Position numbers and translations under genes: made by a program
The notes under the pieces: generated by a model
The model's database searches: none
What the model saw: the letters and a program-made list of their open reading frames with translations, nothing else
Told to the model about the DNA's origin: nothing
Assembly (NCBI RefSeq): GCF_004000905.1
Contig: NZ_BIMD01000053.1
Span: 1-33,495, forward strand
Origin: Paenibacillus humicus NBRC 102415
Lineage (GTDB): Bacteria > Bacillota > Bacilli > Paenibacillales > Paenibacillaceae
Direction of reading: 5' to 3'
Length of the DNA: 33,495 bases
Shown here: positions 1-6,468 of the stretch, in pieces
Numbering within the stretch: position 1 is the stretch's first letter
How the letters are laid out: each line of letters begins with the position of its first letter

Positions 1-7
1 CTGGCGG

Positions 8-134
8 AATAAGCCGATTTTTTCGGCTTAATCTCGCCTGCGGGCCGTTCACTCGCAGAATAAGCCGATTTTTTCGGCTTATTCCCGCCTGCGGGCCGTT
101 CACTCGCGGAATAAGCCGACTTTTTCGGCTTATT
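8..134. repeat. Tandem array of 51-bp hairpin units
   Basis: The motif AATAAGCCGA begins at 8, 59 and 110, giving an exact 51-bp period; the third copy is cut short after its hairpin. Each unit contains an inverted repeat (AAGCCGA, a T-rich loop, TCGGCTT) followed by a GC-rich linker with CCTGCGGGCCGTTCACTCGC. The array may continue to the left of the window. The T-run lies in the loop rather than after the stem, so these are not classical terminators. There is no gene between 1 and 336, and the array is the main content of that stretch. Confidence 0.85.
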
Positions 135-253
135 CTTCTTCCTGCCTAGGGCAGCGCCTGGCCGCAAGAGCCGCATGGCGCTGTTTTTTTTGCATTCAAC
201 GGAGCCGGAGGCCTGTCCGAGGCTGGTGTGTTCCAATATTTTTATAGGGAGGG

Positions 254-284
254 TTGACTTCGATACAACTCGAAGGACTAGGAT
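254..284 (+). promoter_or_regulatory. MerR-type promoter with operator dyad, upstream of the SDR gene
   Basis: A -35 box TTGACT (254-259) and a -10 box TAGGAT (279-284) are separated by 19 bp, the stretched spacing typical of MerR-activated promoters. The spacer holds a perfect dyad, CTTCGA-tacaac-TCGAAG (258-275). The SDR start codon lies 52 bp downstream of the -10 box. A MerR-family gene on the other side of the SDR gene is the obvious candidate regulator. Confidence 0.75.
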
Positions 285-336
285 GAAGGCAAGCCGGATG
301 AGCATGGCCGGCAACTTGATCAGAGGAGAGATGGAT

Positions 337-1101
337 ATGACGGAAACAGCGAAGATCGCCCTCATCACGGGAGGCAGCCGGGGACTCGGCAGAAACGCGG
401 CCGAGGCGCTCGCCCGGGCCGGAGTGGATGTCATCCTGACCTATAATAGTCAGAAAGAGATTGCGGAGCAGACTGCGGCCGGACTGGAGGCCATGGGACG
501 CAAGGCGGCCGCGCTGAGGCTAGATGCGGGCGACGTGTCCTCGTTCCCGGCTTTCGCGGAACAGCTGAAGGCCGTTCTCGCTGCCAAGTGGGAGCGGACG
601 ACGATCGACTTCCTCGTCAACAACGCCGGCTTCGGCTTGAAGGCATCCATTGCCGACACGACCGAGGAACAGTTCGACGGCCTCGTGAACGTCCACTTCA
701 AGGGAGTCTTCTTCCTGACCCAGGCGATGCTCCCCCTTCTCGCGGACAACGGGGGCATCATCAACGTCTCCTCGGGACTGGCCCGCTTCACCTTTGAAGG
801 CAGTGCCGCCTATGCGGCGATGAAAGGCGCTGTCGAAGTGCTGACCCGCTACATGGCCAAGGAATTCGGCAAAAGGGGCATTCGCGTCAACACGCTCGCT
901 CCAGGCGCGATCATGACGGACTTCGGAGGCGGCTCGCTGCGGGAGGACAAGGCTGCGCAGAACCTCATCGGCTCTGTGACAGCGCTTGGCCGCCCCGGCG
1001 AAGCCGACGATATCGGCGGAGTCGTCGCGGCTCTGTGCTCCCCGGCATTGGGCTGGGTGAACGGACAGCGGATTGAAGCTTCCGGCGGCATGATGCTCTA
1101 A
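337..1101 (+). CDS. Short-chain dehydrogenase/reductase (SDR), about 254 aa
   Basis: A classical SDR oxidoreductase, probably reducing a carbonyl or oxidising an alcohol with NAD(P)H. The N-terminal cofactor motif TGGSRGLG is near residue 13. The structural motif NNAG and the catalytic Ser-Tyr-Lys follow, with the last two in YAAMK. An open frame reaches back to 175, but the only good ribosome binding site is GAGGAG at 323-328. It sits eight bases before the ATG at 337 and almost touches the earlier ATG at 331, so 337 is preferred. The MerR-type promoter just upstream suggests induction by an electrophile or aldehyde signal, as for AdhR-controlled genes; that is inference. The substrate cannot be read from sequence. 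A strong terminator follows directly. Confidence 0.9.
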   Translation: MTETAKIALITGGSRGLGRNAAEALARAGVDVILTYNSQKEIAEQTAAGLEAMGRKAAALRLDAGDVSSFPAFAEQLKAVLAAKWERTTIDFLVNNAGFGLKASIADTTEEQFDGLVNVHFKGVFFLTQAMLPLLADNGGIINVSSGLARFTFEGSAAYAAMKGAVEVLTRYMAKEFGKRGIRVNTLAPGAIMTDFGGGSLREDKAAQNLIGSVTALGRPGEADDIGGVVAALCSPALGWVNGQRIEASGGMML

Positions 1102-1124
1102 GTCGCTGCAGGATCCATACAGCC

Positions 1125-1151
1125 AAAAAAAACCGCTTCGGCGGTTTTTTT
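1125..1151 (+). terminator. Intrinsic terminator after the SDR gene
   Basis: AACCGC-ttcg-GCGGTT, extended by A-U pairs and followed by a run of seven T, starts 24 bp after the SDR stop codon. Confidence 0.9.
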
Positions 1152-1260
1152 GTTGCCCTTGCCGAGGCTCGGCTGTTCGGGCATCGGTCCGGTATCGTCT
1201 ATCGTCCACGCCATCCGCTTGAATGGATATTCGGTGCTCAGCCGCTGCTTTCCCTGCCTT

Positions 1261-1480
1261 CGCGCTTCGGCATCTTTGGCCGCGGCCGTTCTCAATGGCT
1301 GGCCGCTGCCTCTCCCCGCCTCCGCGCTTTGGCATCTTTCGCGGCCGCTCTCAATGACGGACCTCTGCCTCTCCCCGCCTTCGCGCCTCCGCCTCGTTCG
1401 GCGCGGCCGCTCTCAATGCCTGGCCGCCGCCTCTCCCCGCCTCCGGCATCTTTCGCCCCGGCCGCTCTCAATGGCTGGCC
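1261..1480. repeat. Degenerate GC-rich tandem repeat, about 59 bp, four copies
   Basis: The core TCTCAATG recurs at 1290, 1349, 1411 and 1466 (spacings 59, 62 and 55 bp). It is preceded each time by a GGCCG-rich stretch and followed by CTCTCCCCGCC-like sequence. The block fills the gap of about 370 bp between the SDR terminator and the end of the merR gene, and just reaches the last merR codons. No convincing gene lies in it; all open frames through it are low-complexity repeats. Confidence 0.8.
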
Positions 1481-1842
1481 GGAGAACCGTCCTTATTGGA
1501 ATCGTAGAAGGCGACCTTGAGGTTGATGATGTTCAAGTTCTTTTTCAGCTCCGCGATCTGCCTCTGCACTTCCTTGCCGTGGGCGATCATCATTTCCTTT
1601 CTCGTCTCCATCGTGCCGGGGCCCTCCATGAACATATCCATGTACGACTTGATTTCCTTGATCGGCATGCCGGTGTTTTTCAGGCAGCAGATCAGCTTCA
1701 CCATTTCGAGATTCTGTTCCGTAAATACCCGGTTTCCCGACTTGTTCCTTCCCACGAACGGAAGCAGCCCTTCTTTATCGTAGAAACGAAGCGTGTGCGC
1801 GGACAAATCGCAAATTTCGGCCACTTCATGGATCGTATACAT
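1468..1842 (-). CDS. MerR-family transcriptional regulator (AdhR-like), 124 aa
   Basis: A dimeric DNA-binding activator/repressor. Residues 1-70 form the winged helix-turn-helix, starting MYTIHEVAEICDLSAHTLRF and including the conserved RFYDKEGLLP. The rest is a long dimerisation helix followed by a very short effector segment ending near residue 124. This fits the short AdhR/YyaN-type members that sense aldehydes or redox state through a cysteine; cysteines are present at CCLK in the helix and at CDL near the N-terminus. The ATG is preceded by AGGAGGG at good spacing. It lies convergent to the SDR gene, whose promoter carries a MerR dyad, and a related half-conserved dyad lies directly upstream of merR. 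Regulation of both is inferred. Confidence 0.88.
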   Translation of the reverse strand: MYTIHEVAEICDLSAHTLRFYDKEGLLPFVGRNKSGNRVFTEQNLEMVKLICCLKNTGMPIKEIKSYMDMFMEGPGTMETRKEMMIAHGKEVQRQIAELKKNLNIINLKVAFYDSNKDGSPASH

Positions 1843-1878
1843 CGTTGCCCTCCTGTTGATCGGCTCTCCGCCGCAATA

Positions 1879-1906
1879 TTGACTTCGACTTGACTCTAAC
1901 TCCTAT
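1879..1906. promoter_or_regulatory. Second AdhR-like operator upstream of merR
   Basis: TTGACTTCGACTTGACTC and the following bases form an imperfect dyad: GACTTCGACTT against GACTCTAACTC, 7 of 11 positions paired. The first nine bases are identical to the SDR operator (TTGACTTCG). Read on the plus strand it looks like a -35 box facing away from merR, yet no plus-strand gene follows. It may serve merR autoregulation. Confidence 0.5.
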
Positions 1907-1911
1907 CTCCT

Positions 1912-1941
1912 CACTATAACGTCCGCCGTCCTTATCGGCAA
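1912..1941 (-). promoter_or_regulatory. Possible merR promoter
   Basis: On the minus strand TTGCCG (1941-1936) and TATAGT (1917-1912) are spaced 18 bp apart. Transcription would run through the AdhR-like dyad into merR, which fits autorepression. Confidence 0.35.
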
Positions 1942-1969
1942 TGCCGCCTTGCACCTGTGTCCCCTAAGC

Positions 1970-2007
1970 AAAAAAGCCCTCCGCCAGGTCATCCCTGCGG
2001 AAGGCTT
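1970..2007 (-). terminator. Intrinsic terminator of the gtrB/membrane-protein operon
   Basis: On the minus strand an 11-bp stem (AAGCCTTCCGC with GCGGAGGGCTT) is followed by six T. It starts five bases after the stop codon of the membrane-protein gene. Confidence 0.9.
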
Positions 2008-2011
2008 GTTG

Positions 2012-3463
2012 TTACCGGTACGAGCCGTAGCTGATTCTCCTGCCGTCCCTGCCGAACCCGAGCAGCACCGCGATGCGGTACGCCAGCCAGGCTGCGGAGG
2101 CCAGCAGCATGATGTCGTAAGCGGCATTGAACAGGAACAGATGCTTCTCGATGTCGGCCAGGCCGTCGCCCATGATCGGAATCAGGAAAGCGAAGAAGCC
2201 GACGAAGCCGACGAGCATGAGCAGCTCGGAGGTTATTTTGGCCGAGCCCTCGCGCGCGCGAAGCCATTCGATCACGCATACGCCGTAGTACACGATGTAG
2301 AACAGGACGATGAACAGCAGCGAATTCGGCATATGCCCGGCCTTGAACCGGCTCCAGCCGCTGTAGGTGTCGTTGAATGCGCCCGGCGGCTTGCCCTCGG
2401 CCTTCTCGTAGTTGCCGAGGTATCCCGGCTTCAGGTACACGCTCTGATGAGCGGCACGCTCCATGAGGCCGATCAGCCGCTGCGGATGGGTCGCATAGTA
2501 GAGCATGACCTTGCCGTGGGACATCCGGTCGTAGAAGTCGGCCCTCATTTCCGGCGCGTCCTGCTTGATGGGGACATCCGTCTGGAAATAGTTCGAGCCG
2601 GCGTTGCCCGCCAGCTTCTCCGGCAAGCCGAGAGCCTTGAGATCTCCTTTTACATCGGGGGACTTGTTCAGAATGCCGTAGAAAACGGTCTGATACAGGT
2701 TGATATGCTTGAGCCCGTCCGGGGCGAACACATACAGCAGTGCCGACAGCAGGAACAGCGCGGAGCAGCAGATCAGCACGAGCTTGCGCCAGGCGCGGTC
2801 CCACCGGAGCGGCAGGAAGCGGAGCCCATAGAGGGCGAACACGACGCCTAGCGGCGTATTCTGCAGCTTGCCGCAGGCGAGCATGAACACGCAGAAGAAA
2901 AAGAAAATCAGCGTCCAGCGGCCCGGCTCCTCCTGATGGGCCAGCCGGAGACCCGTTCCCAGCGTAAGCAGCAGGAAGATCAGCGACACCGGCTCGGCGA
3001 AGAAGGAATTGAAGTAGGCCAGGTAACGAACGTCCAGGAATACGAACAGCAGCCCGGCCGTGAGGACGACGCCAACAGCCATGGAATATCTTCTGCCTGT
3101 ACGGACCAGCAGATAGACCGCTGCGACCAGCAGCGCTCCGTACACCGCCGCCAGGATGCGGATGTTGAACAGGGAAGGATCATAGAGCCATCCAAGGCCC
3201 CTCGCGATGAACACCGGAATCAGCTGGGAGGTGATGTAGGCCCCTCTCAGGCTCCCGTAGGCGAAGTGCTGGTTGGCGTAGCTGAAGAAACGGTCCTCGT
3301 ATGTAGTGGCGGCAGGATTGTAGTCCAGTCCAGCCGTCATGAGCACGCGCAAAAAGTCCCCCGAATCGGCCATGCCGATGAAGGGACGGGTGAACAGCAG
3401 CCAGATGATGATGCCGGCCGCGCCTGCGGCGGCCAGATATTCGATTCGGAATCGGGTTCTCAC
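2012..3463 (-). CDS. Large polytopic membrane protein, GT-C-like glycosyltransferase (WsfD-like)
   Basis: About 484 aa with roughly ten to twelve hydrophobic segments and one large soluble loop in the middle (around residues 260-370, rich in charged residues). The N-terminus carries an acidic exposed motif, MADSGDF, right after the first membrane segment, as in GT-C enzymes that use polyprenyl-phosphate sugars. The partner gene upstream makes such a donor, so a role in moving a sugar from the lipid carrier to a surface glycan is likely. The name WsfD-like rests on overall resemblance and is tentative. Two GTG starts are possible. The AGGGGG ribosome binding site (3476-3471) sits seven bases before GTG 3463, whereas GTG 3469 would overlap the gtrB stop codon and leave almost no spacing. 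Confidence 0.7.
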   Translation of the reverse strand: MRTRFRIEYLAAAGAAGIIIWLLFTRPFIGMADSGDFLRVLMTAGLDYNPAATTYEDRFFSYANQHFAYGSLRGAYITSQLIPVFIARGLGWLYDPSLFNIRILAAVYGALLVAAVYLLVRTGRRYSMAVGVVLTAGLLFVFLDVRYLAYFNSFFAEPVSLIFLLLTLGTGLRLAHQEEPGRWTLIFFFFCVFMLACGKLQNTPLGVVFALYGLRFLPLRWDRAWRKLVLICCSALFLLSALLYVFAPDGLKHINLYQTVFYGILNKSPDVKGDLKALGLPEKLAGNAGSNYFQTDVPIKQDAPEMRADFYDRMSHGKVMLYYATHPQRLIGLMERAAHQSVYLKPGYLGNYEKAEGKPPGAFNDTYSGWSRFKAGHMPNSLLFIVLFYIVYYGVCVIEWLRAREGSAKITSELLMLVGFVGFFAFLIPIMGDGLADIEKHLFLFNAAYDIMLLASAAWLAYRIAVLLGFGRDGRRISYGSYR

Positions 3464-3465
3464 GG

Positions 3466-4503
3466 TCACACCCCCTGGTAGCTCAGAGCGTCAGGGCCGC
3501 TCTGAGATCTTGTCTCCGCCGGGACGTCAGCGGACGCGGGACGGACCGCGGGCTCCACCTCGCGCTCCACGATATAGAGCGGCCGCCTTTTGACTTCCCG
3601 GTAGATTTTCCCGATGTATTCGCCGATCAAGCCGACCGACAGCAGCTGCACGCCGCCGATGAACCAGAGCGAGACGATCAGGGACGCCCAGCCGGAGACG
3701 GTGTTGCCGAACATCTTGGAGATCAGCGCGTACAGACCCATCACGATGCTGACGCCGAACACGATGAAGCCCGCGGCCGTCACCATGCGGATCGGCTTGA
3801 CGGACAGGGAGGTGATTCCCTCCAGGGCGAAGCTGATCATCTTCTTGAGCGGGTATTTGGACTCGCCGGCTGCGCGCTCCAGCCGCTCGTAATACACGAC
3901 GCCGGTCTGGAAGCCGAGCATCGGCACGATGCCGCGCAGGAACAGGTTCACCTCCGTGAACTTCTCCAGCTCGTCCAGCGCGCGGCGGCTCATCAGCCGG
4001 TAGTCGGCGTGGTTGTTCACGATGCGCAGGCCCAGTCCTTCCATGACCTTGTAAAAGCCTTCGGCTGTCGTGCGCTTGAACCAGGTGTCGCGCTGGCGGC
4101 TGCTGCGCACGCCGTAGACGATCTCGCAGCCTTCCAGATAGCGCAGCACCATGTCGCGGATCGCCCGGACGTCGTCCTGCAGGTCGGCATCGATCGAGAC
4201 GAGGCAGTCCGCATGGCGCTTCGCTGTCATCAGCCCCCCGAGCAGGGCGTTCTGGTGGCCGACGTTGGCCGCCAGGTTGAGTCCCGACACTCTCCGGCAG
4301 CGCGAAGCCAGATCCGCAATCAGCGGCCATGTGCCGTCCTTGCTGCCGTCGTTGACGAACATGATGAAGCTCCCCGGCGCGATGATGCCTTCCTTCTCCA
4401 TGCTCTCCAGCATGGCGTCCAGCTCAGGCGCGGTCAGCTCCAGCACTTCCTCTTCGTTATAACAGGGCACGACGACGCCCAGTACAGGCCTATGTTCTCT
4501 CAT
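3466..4503 (-). CDS. GtrB-like polyprenyl-phosphate glycosyltransferase (GT2), 345 aa
   Basis: A membrane-anchored GT2 (DPM1/GtrB class) that transfers a sugar from a nucleotide donor to undecaprenyl phosphate on the cytoplasmic face. Visible motifs are VVPCYNEEEV (residues 11-20), NDGSKDGT (51-58) and the metal-binding DADLQDD (105-111). Two membrane helices in the last third contain MVTAAGFIVFGVSIVMGL and the LLSVGLIGEYIGKIYRE signature. The open frame reaches 4668, but the ATG at 4503 is preceded by AGGAGT and starts the GT domain properly. It is immediately followed by the membrane-protein gene, with the two reading frames almost touching, so they form one operon. A GtrA-type flippase, common in such modules, is not present here. 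Confidence 0.9.
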   Translation of the reverse strand: MREHRPVLGVVVPCYNEEEVLELTAPELDAMLESMEKEGIIAPGSFIMFVNDGSKDGTWPLIADLASRCRRVSGLNLAANVGHQNALLGGLMTAKRHADCLVSIDADLQDDVRAIRDMVLRYLEGCEIVYGVRSSRQRDTWFKRTTAEGFYKVMEGLGLRIVNNHADYRLMSRRALDELEKFTEVNLFLRGIVPMLGFQTGVVYYERLERAAGESKYPLKKMISFALEGITSLSVKPIRMVTAAGFIVFGVSIVMGLYALISKMFGNTVSGWASLIVSLWFIGGVQLLSVGLIGEYIGKIYREVKRRPLYIVEREVEPAVRPASADVPAETRSQSGPDALSYQGV

Positions 4504-4551
4504 GGCAAAACTCACTCCTAAGCATCCGGCTGCCGCCCGGGCTGCCGCGAA

Positions 4552-4567
4552 AATTAGCCTAATTATA
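4552..4567 (-). promoter_or_regulatory. gtrB promoter -10 box with overlapping palindrome
   Basis: On the minus strand a perfect TATAAT (4567-4562) lies 58 bp upstream of gtrB. It overlaps a 13-bp perfect palindrome, AATTAGCCTAATT (4552-4564), which could be an operator at the transcription start. The -35 region is weak (GGACTT-like). Confidence 0.5.
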
Positions 4568-4614
4568 CCGCATGTCCGGGGAAAAGTCCCTGCTGGAGGG
4601 AATAACAGGCAAAC

Positions 4615-4655
4615 AGGCTGCGCCAGCCGCCATGGAAGATGGCGGAGTGCAGCCT
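4615..4655 (-). terminator. Hairpin between the HAD gene and gtrB
   Basis: Two nested perfect stems are visible: AGGCTGC with GCAGCCT outside, and CCGCCAT with ATGGCGG inside. The hairpin begins 67 bp past the HAD stop codon. The T-tract is weak (GTTTG), so efficiency is uncertain. Confidence 0.6.
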
Positions 4656-4721
4656 CTTTCCTTTCCATATAAACCCATCCCGCAGAGATCTAAACGGTAG
4701 GCGAAAACCTATGGCGCCGGC

Positions 4722-5360
4722 TCAAAACCTCAGGGCACGCAGACGCTCTGCCGCCGCATCCACCCACAGCCCGTCCTCGTCCGCAAGCAGCGCATGCCAG
4801 CCGAACGCCTCGGCAGCCGCGACATTGCGGGGCGAGTCGTCCGCGAACAGGACCGGCGCACCCGGCTCCAGCTTGCCCGCGCAACGCTCCAGCAGCGCCG
4901 GATCGGGCTTGCTCAGCCCTTCCTCGCAGGAGATCGTTATGCTGGAGAGCCATTCCGACGCGGGCTCCAGCACCGGCCGCAGCCAGCCCGAGACATGGTT
5001 GCTCAGCAAATGCACGTCGGCCAGCCGAGCCAGCTCAGGCAGCCTCTCCAAAGCGGGCAGCGGCTGCAAATGGGAACGCAGCAGCCTTTCCGCATCCGCC
5101 TCCGCCCATCCGGGAACGAATCCGGCGATCCAGCGGTAGAATTCCGCTTCCGGATGCTCTCCCGTCCATAACCGTCCGGCAATATCGCGCTTGTACCTGT
5201 CTCTCAGCTCTCCGAAGGCGTGGCCGCTTATCTCCGCCAGCTCCTGCCACATGGAAGGCGTAAGATTGGAGACAAGCACGCCTCCCGCATCGAGCACGAG
5301 CTGCGGCCGGAGAACAGAACGAGGCTTATCATCAGGCATGAAAGGCATGGCATCCATCAT
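4722..5360 (-). CDS. HAD-superfamily hydrolase, 212 aa
   Basis: A soluble HAD phosphatase-like hydrolase with a helical cap. Motif I is VLDAGGVLV (from about residue 22): the nucleophile Asp is present, but the second Asp of the usual DxD is Gly, as in the DxGGV subgroup. Motif II is the Ser/Asn of LLSNHV, motif III the Lys of SKPDPALL, and motif IV the acidic pair in FADDSPRN. The length fits subfamily IA enzymes. The ATG at 5360 is preceded by GGAGAG at good spacing. It is a single gene with an unusual structured region upstream and a hairpin downstream. The substrate is unknown; a small phosphorylated metabolite is the default expectation. Confidence 0.85.
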   Translation of the reverse strand: MMDAMPFMPDDKPRSVLRPQLVLDAGGVLVSNLTPSMWQELAEISGHAFGELRDRYKRDIAGRLWTGEHPEAEFYRWIAGFVPGWAEADAERLLRSHLQPLPALERLPELARLADVHLLSNHVSGWLRPVLEPASEWLSSITISCEEGLSKPDPALLERCAGKLEPGAPVLFADDSPRNVAAAEAFGWHALLADEDGLWVDAAAERLRALRF

Positions 5361-5395
5361 GGTTTATCTCTCCAATCGCAAATGTCCGGCGTGAA

Positions 5396-5432
5396 ACCGG
5401 GAGTCCCCCCAACGACTCCACGACTTGGAGTG
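5396..5432 (-). other. Competing hairpins in the HAD leader
   Basis: Two stems that share a segment can form: GGGAGTC with GACTCC, and ACTCCA with TGGAGT around CGACT. Only one can form at a time. They lie 36-72 bp upstream of the HAD start codon, where they could act as a small leader switch. No known riboswitch class was recognised. Confidence 0.35.
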
Positions 5433-5471
5433 GGCAAAGTTTTTCCCTGCGCCGCTTTTTAGACATGCAAA

Positions 5472-5529
5472 ATGCTCCCCTCACGGTAGACAAGTTTATT
5501 TTTTCACCTGTCTGCCGTATGGGGAGCAT
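5472..5529. repeat. Long imperfect inverted repeat with U-rich loop
   Basis: Arms of 21 bp (5472-5492 and 5509-5529) pair through GCTCCCC/GGGGAGC, ACGG/CCGT and AGACA/TGTCT with three mismatched positions. The loop of 16 bases is AT-rich. It stands alone in the 313-bp gap between the ABC transporter operon and the HAD gene. It may terminate the ABC operon on the minus strand, where the 3' arm is followed by TTTTGC. It is longer than usual terminators, so a structured RNA or a small non-autonomous element is also possible. No gene is convincing in this gap. Confidence 0.7.
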
Positions 5530-5673
5530 CTCGATTCGGCTTTTGGGACAGCCTCTATTGGCGGACGGTCTCCCTTTGGCTGCCTCAGGCAAGGCAGCAT
5601 CACGCTCCCTTAGCCGAGCGCAGCATGGACAAGCTCTCCGCCGGCGGTGAATCGGCCCGGCCTCCGGCTGAGG

Positions 5674-6468
5674 CTAGCCCAATATGAGCCGGTCGTCCGA
5701 CAGCTTCTGGCCGCTGATGCCCTCGAACTCCCGCAGCAGCTCCTGGACCGTGAGTCCCTGCTTGCGGCTCTCGGGAATATCGAGAATGATGCGGCCCTTG
5801 TCCATCATGATGAGCCGGTTGCCGAGCCGGATGGCCTGCTCCATGTTGTGGGTGACCATCAGCGTCGTAAGGCCCATGTCGCGCACGATGCTTTCCGTCA
5901 GCCGGGTGATCAGCTCCGCCCGCGCCGGATCGAGCGCCGCCGTATGCTCGTCCAGCAGCAGGATATCGGGCTTGGTGAAGGTCGCCATCAGGAGGCTGAG
6001 CGCCTGGCGCTCGCCGCCGGACAGCAGGCCGACCTTGGCGCGCAGCCGGTTCTCCAGCCCGATGCCGAGGCGGCTGAGCTCCTGGCGGAACAGCCCGCGC
6101 TTCGCTCCCGACACCGACCAGCCCAGGCCGCGCGGCTTGCCGCGCTTGTAGGCCATCGCCAGATTCTCTTCGATCGTCATGTTCGGCGCGGTGCCGGCCA
6201 TGGGATCCTGGAAGACGCGGCCGATCCAGCGGCTCCGTCTCGATTCGGACGCTCCCGTCACATCCGCATCGGCGATGGAGATGCGTCCGATGTCGGGCTT
6301 CATGACGCCGGAGATCATATTCATGAGCGTCGACTTCCCCGCGCCGTTGCTGCCGATGACGGTGACGAAGTCTCCCGCCTTCAGCTGCAGGTCGATATTC
6401 ATGAGAGCGACCTTCTCGTCCGGCGTGCCGGGGTTGAACAGCTTGGATACCGATTGCACATGCAGCAT
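5674..6468 (-). CDS. ABC transporter ATP-binding protein (TrpZ-like), 264 aa
   Basis: The ATPase of an importer whose permease and binding protein lie directly upstream. It has a Walker A GSNGAGKS near residue 39, the signature LLSGGERQALSL, a Walker B DILLLDEHTAAL and the switch histidine in VTHNMEQA. The Q-loop appears as VFQDPMAGT. Its start codon overlaps the permease stop codon by one base (TGATG), and a GGAGGG ribosome binding site lies seven bases upstream, which shows tight coupling. A longer open frame extends upstream in the permease region but is only a shadow. The family is found with ABC_sub_bind-type importers such as streptococcal TrpXYZ. Confidence 0.92.
   Translation of the reverse strand: MLHVQSVSKLFNPGTPDEKVALMNIDLQLKAGDFVTVIGSNGAGKSTLMNMISGVMKPDIGRISIADADVTGASESRRSRWIGRVFQDPMAGTAPNMTIEENLAMAYKRGKPRGLGWSVSGAKRGLFRQELSRLGIGLENRLRAKVGLLSGGERQALSLLMATFTKPDILLLDEHTAALDPARAELITRLTESIVRDMGLTTLMVTHNMEQAIRLGNRLIMMDKGRIILDIPESRKQGLTVQELLREFEGISGQKLSDDRLILG

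Noticed and set aside
8-134. CRISPR-like regular repeat
   Set aside because: Whole units including the linkers are repeated with no variable spacers, and no cas gene is present.
1949-2851. Long plus-strand frame of 300 codons
   Set aside because: It is a shadow of the minus-strand membrane-protein gene: Gln/His/Glu/Arg-rich, with no start signal.
5472-5529. Insertion sequence or transposon end
   Set aside because: No transposase frame, target-site duplication or partner terminal repeat was seen nearby.
5332-5592. Minus-strand 86-codon frame upstream of the HAD gene
   Set aside because: It runs through the inverted repeat and the competing hairpins into the HAD start, without a ribosome binding site or recognisable composition.
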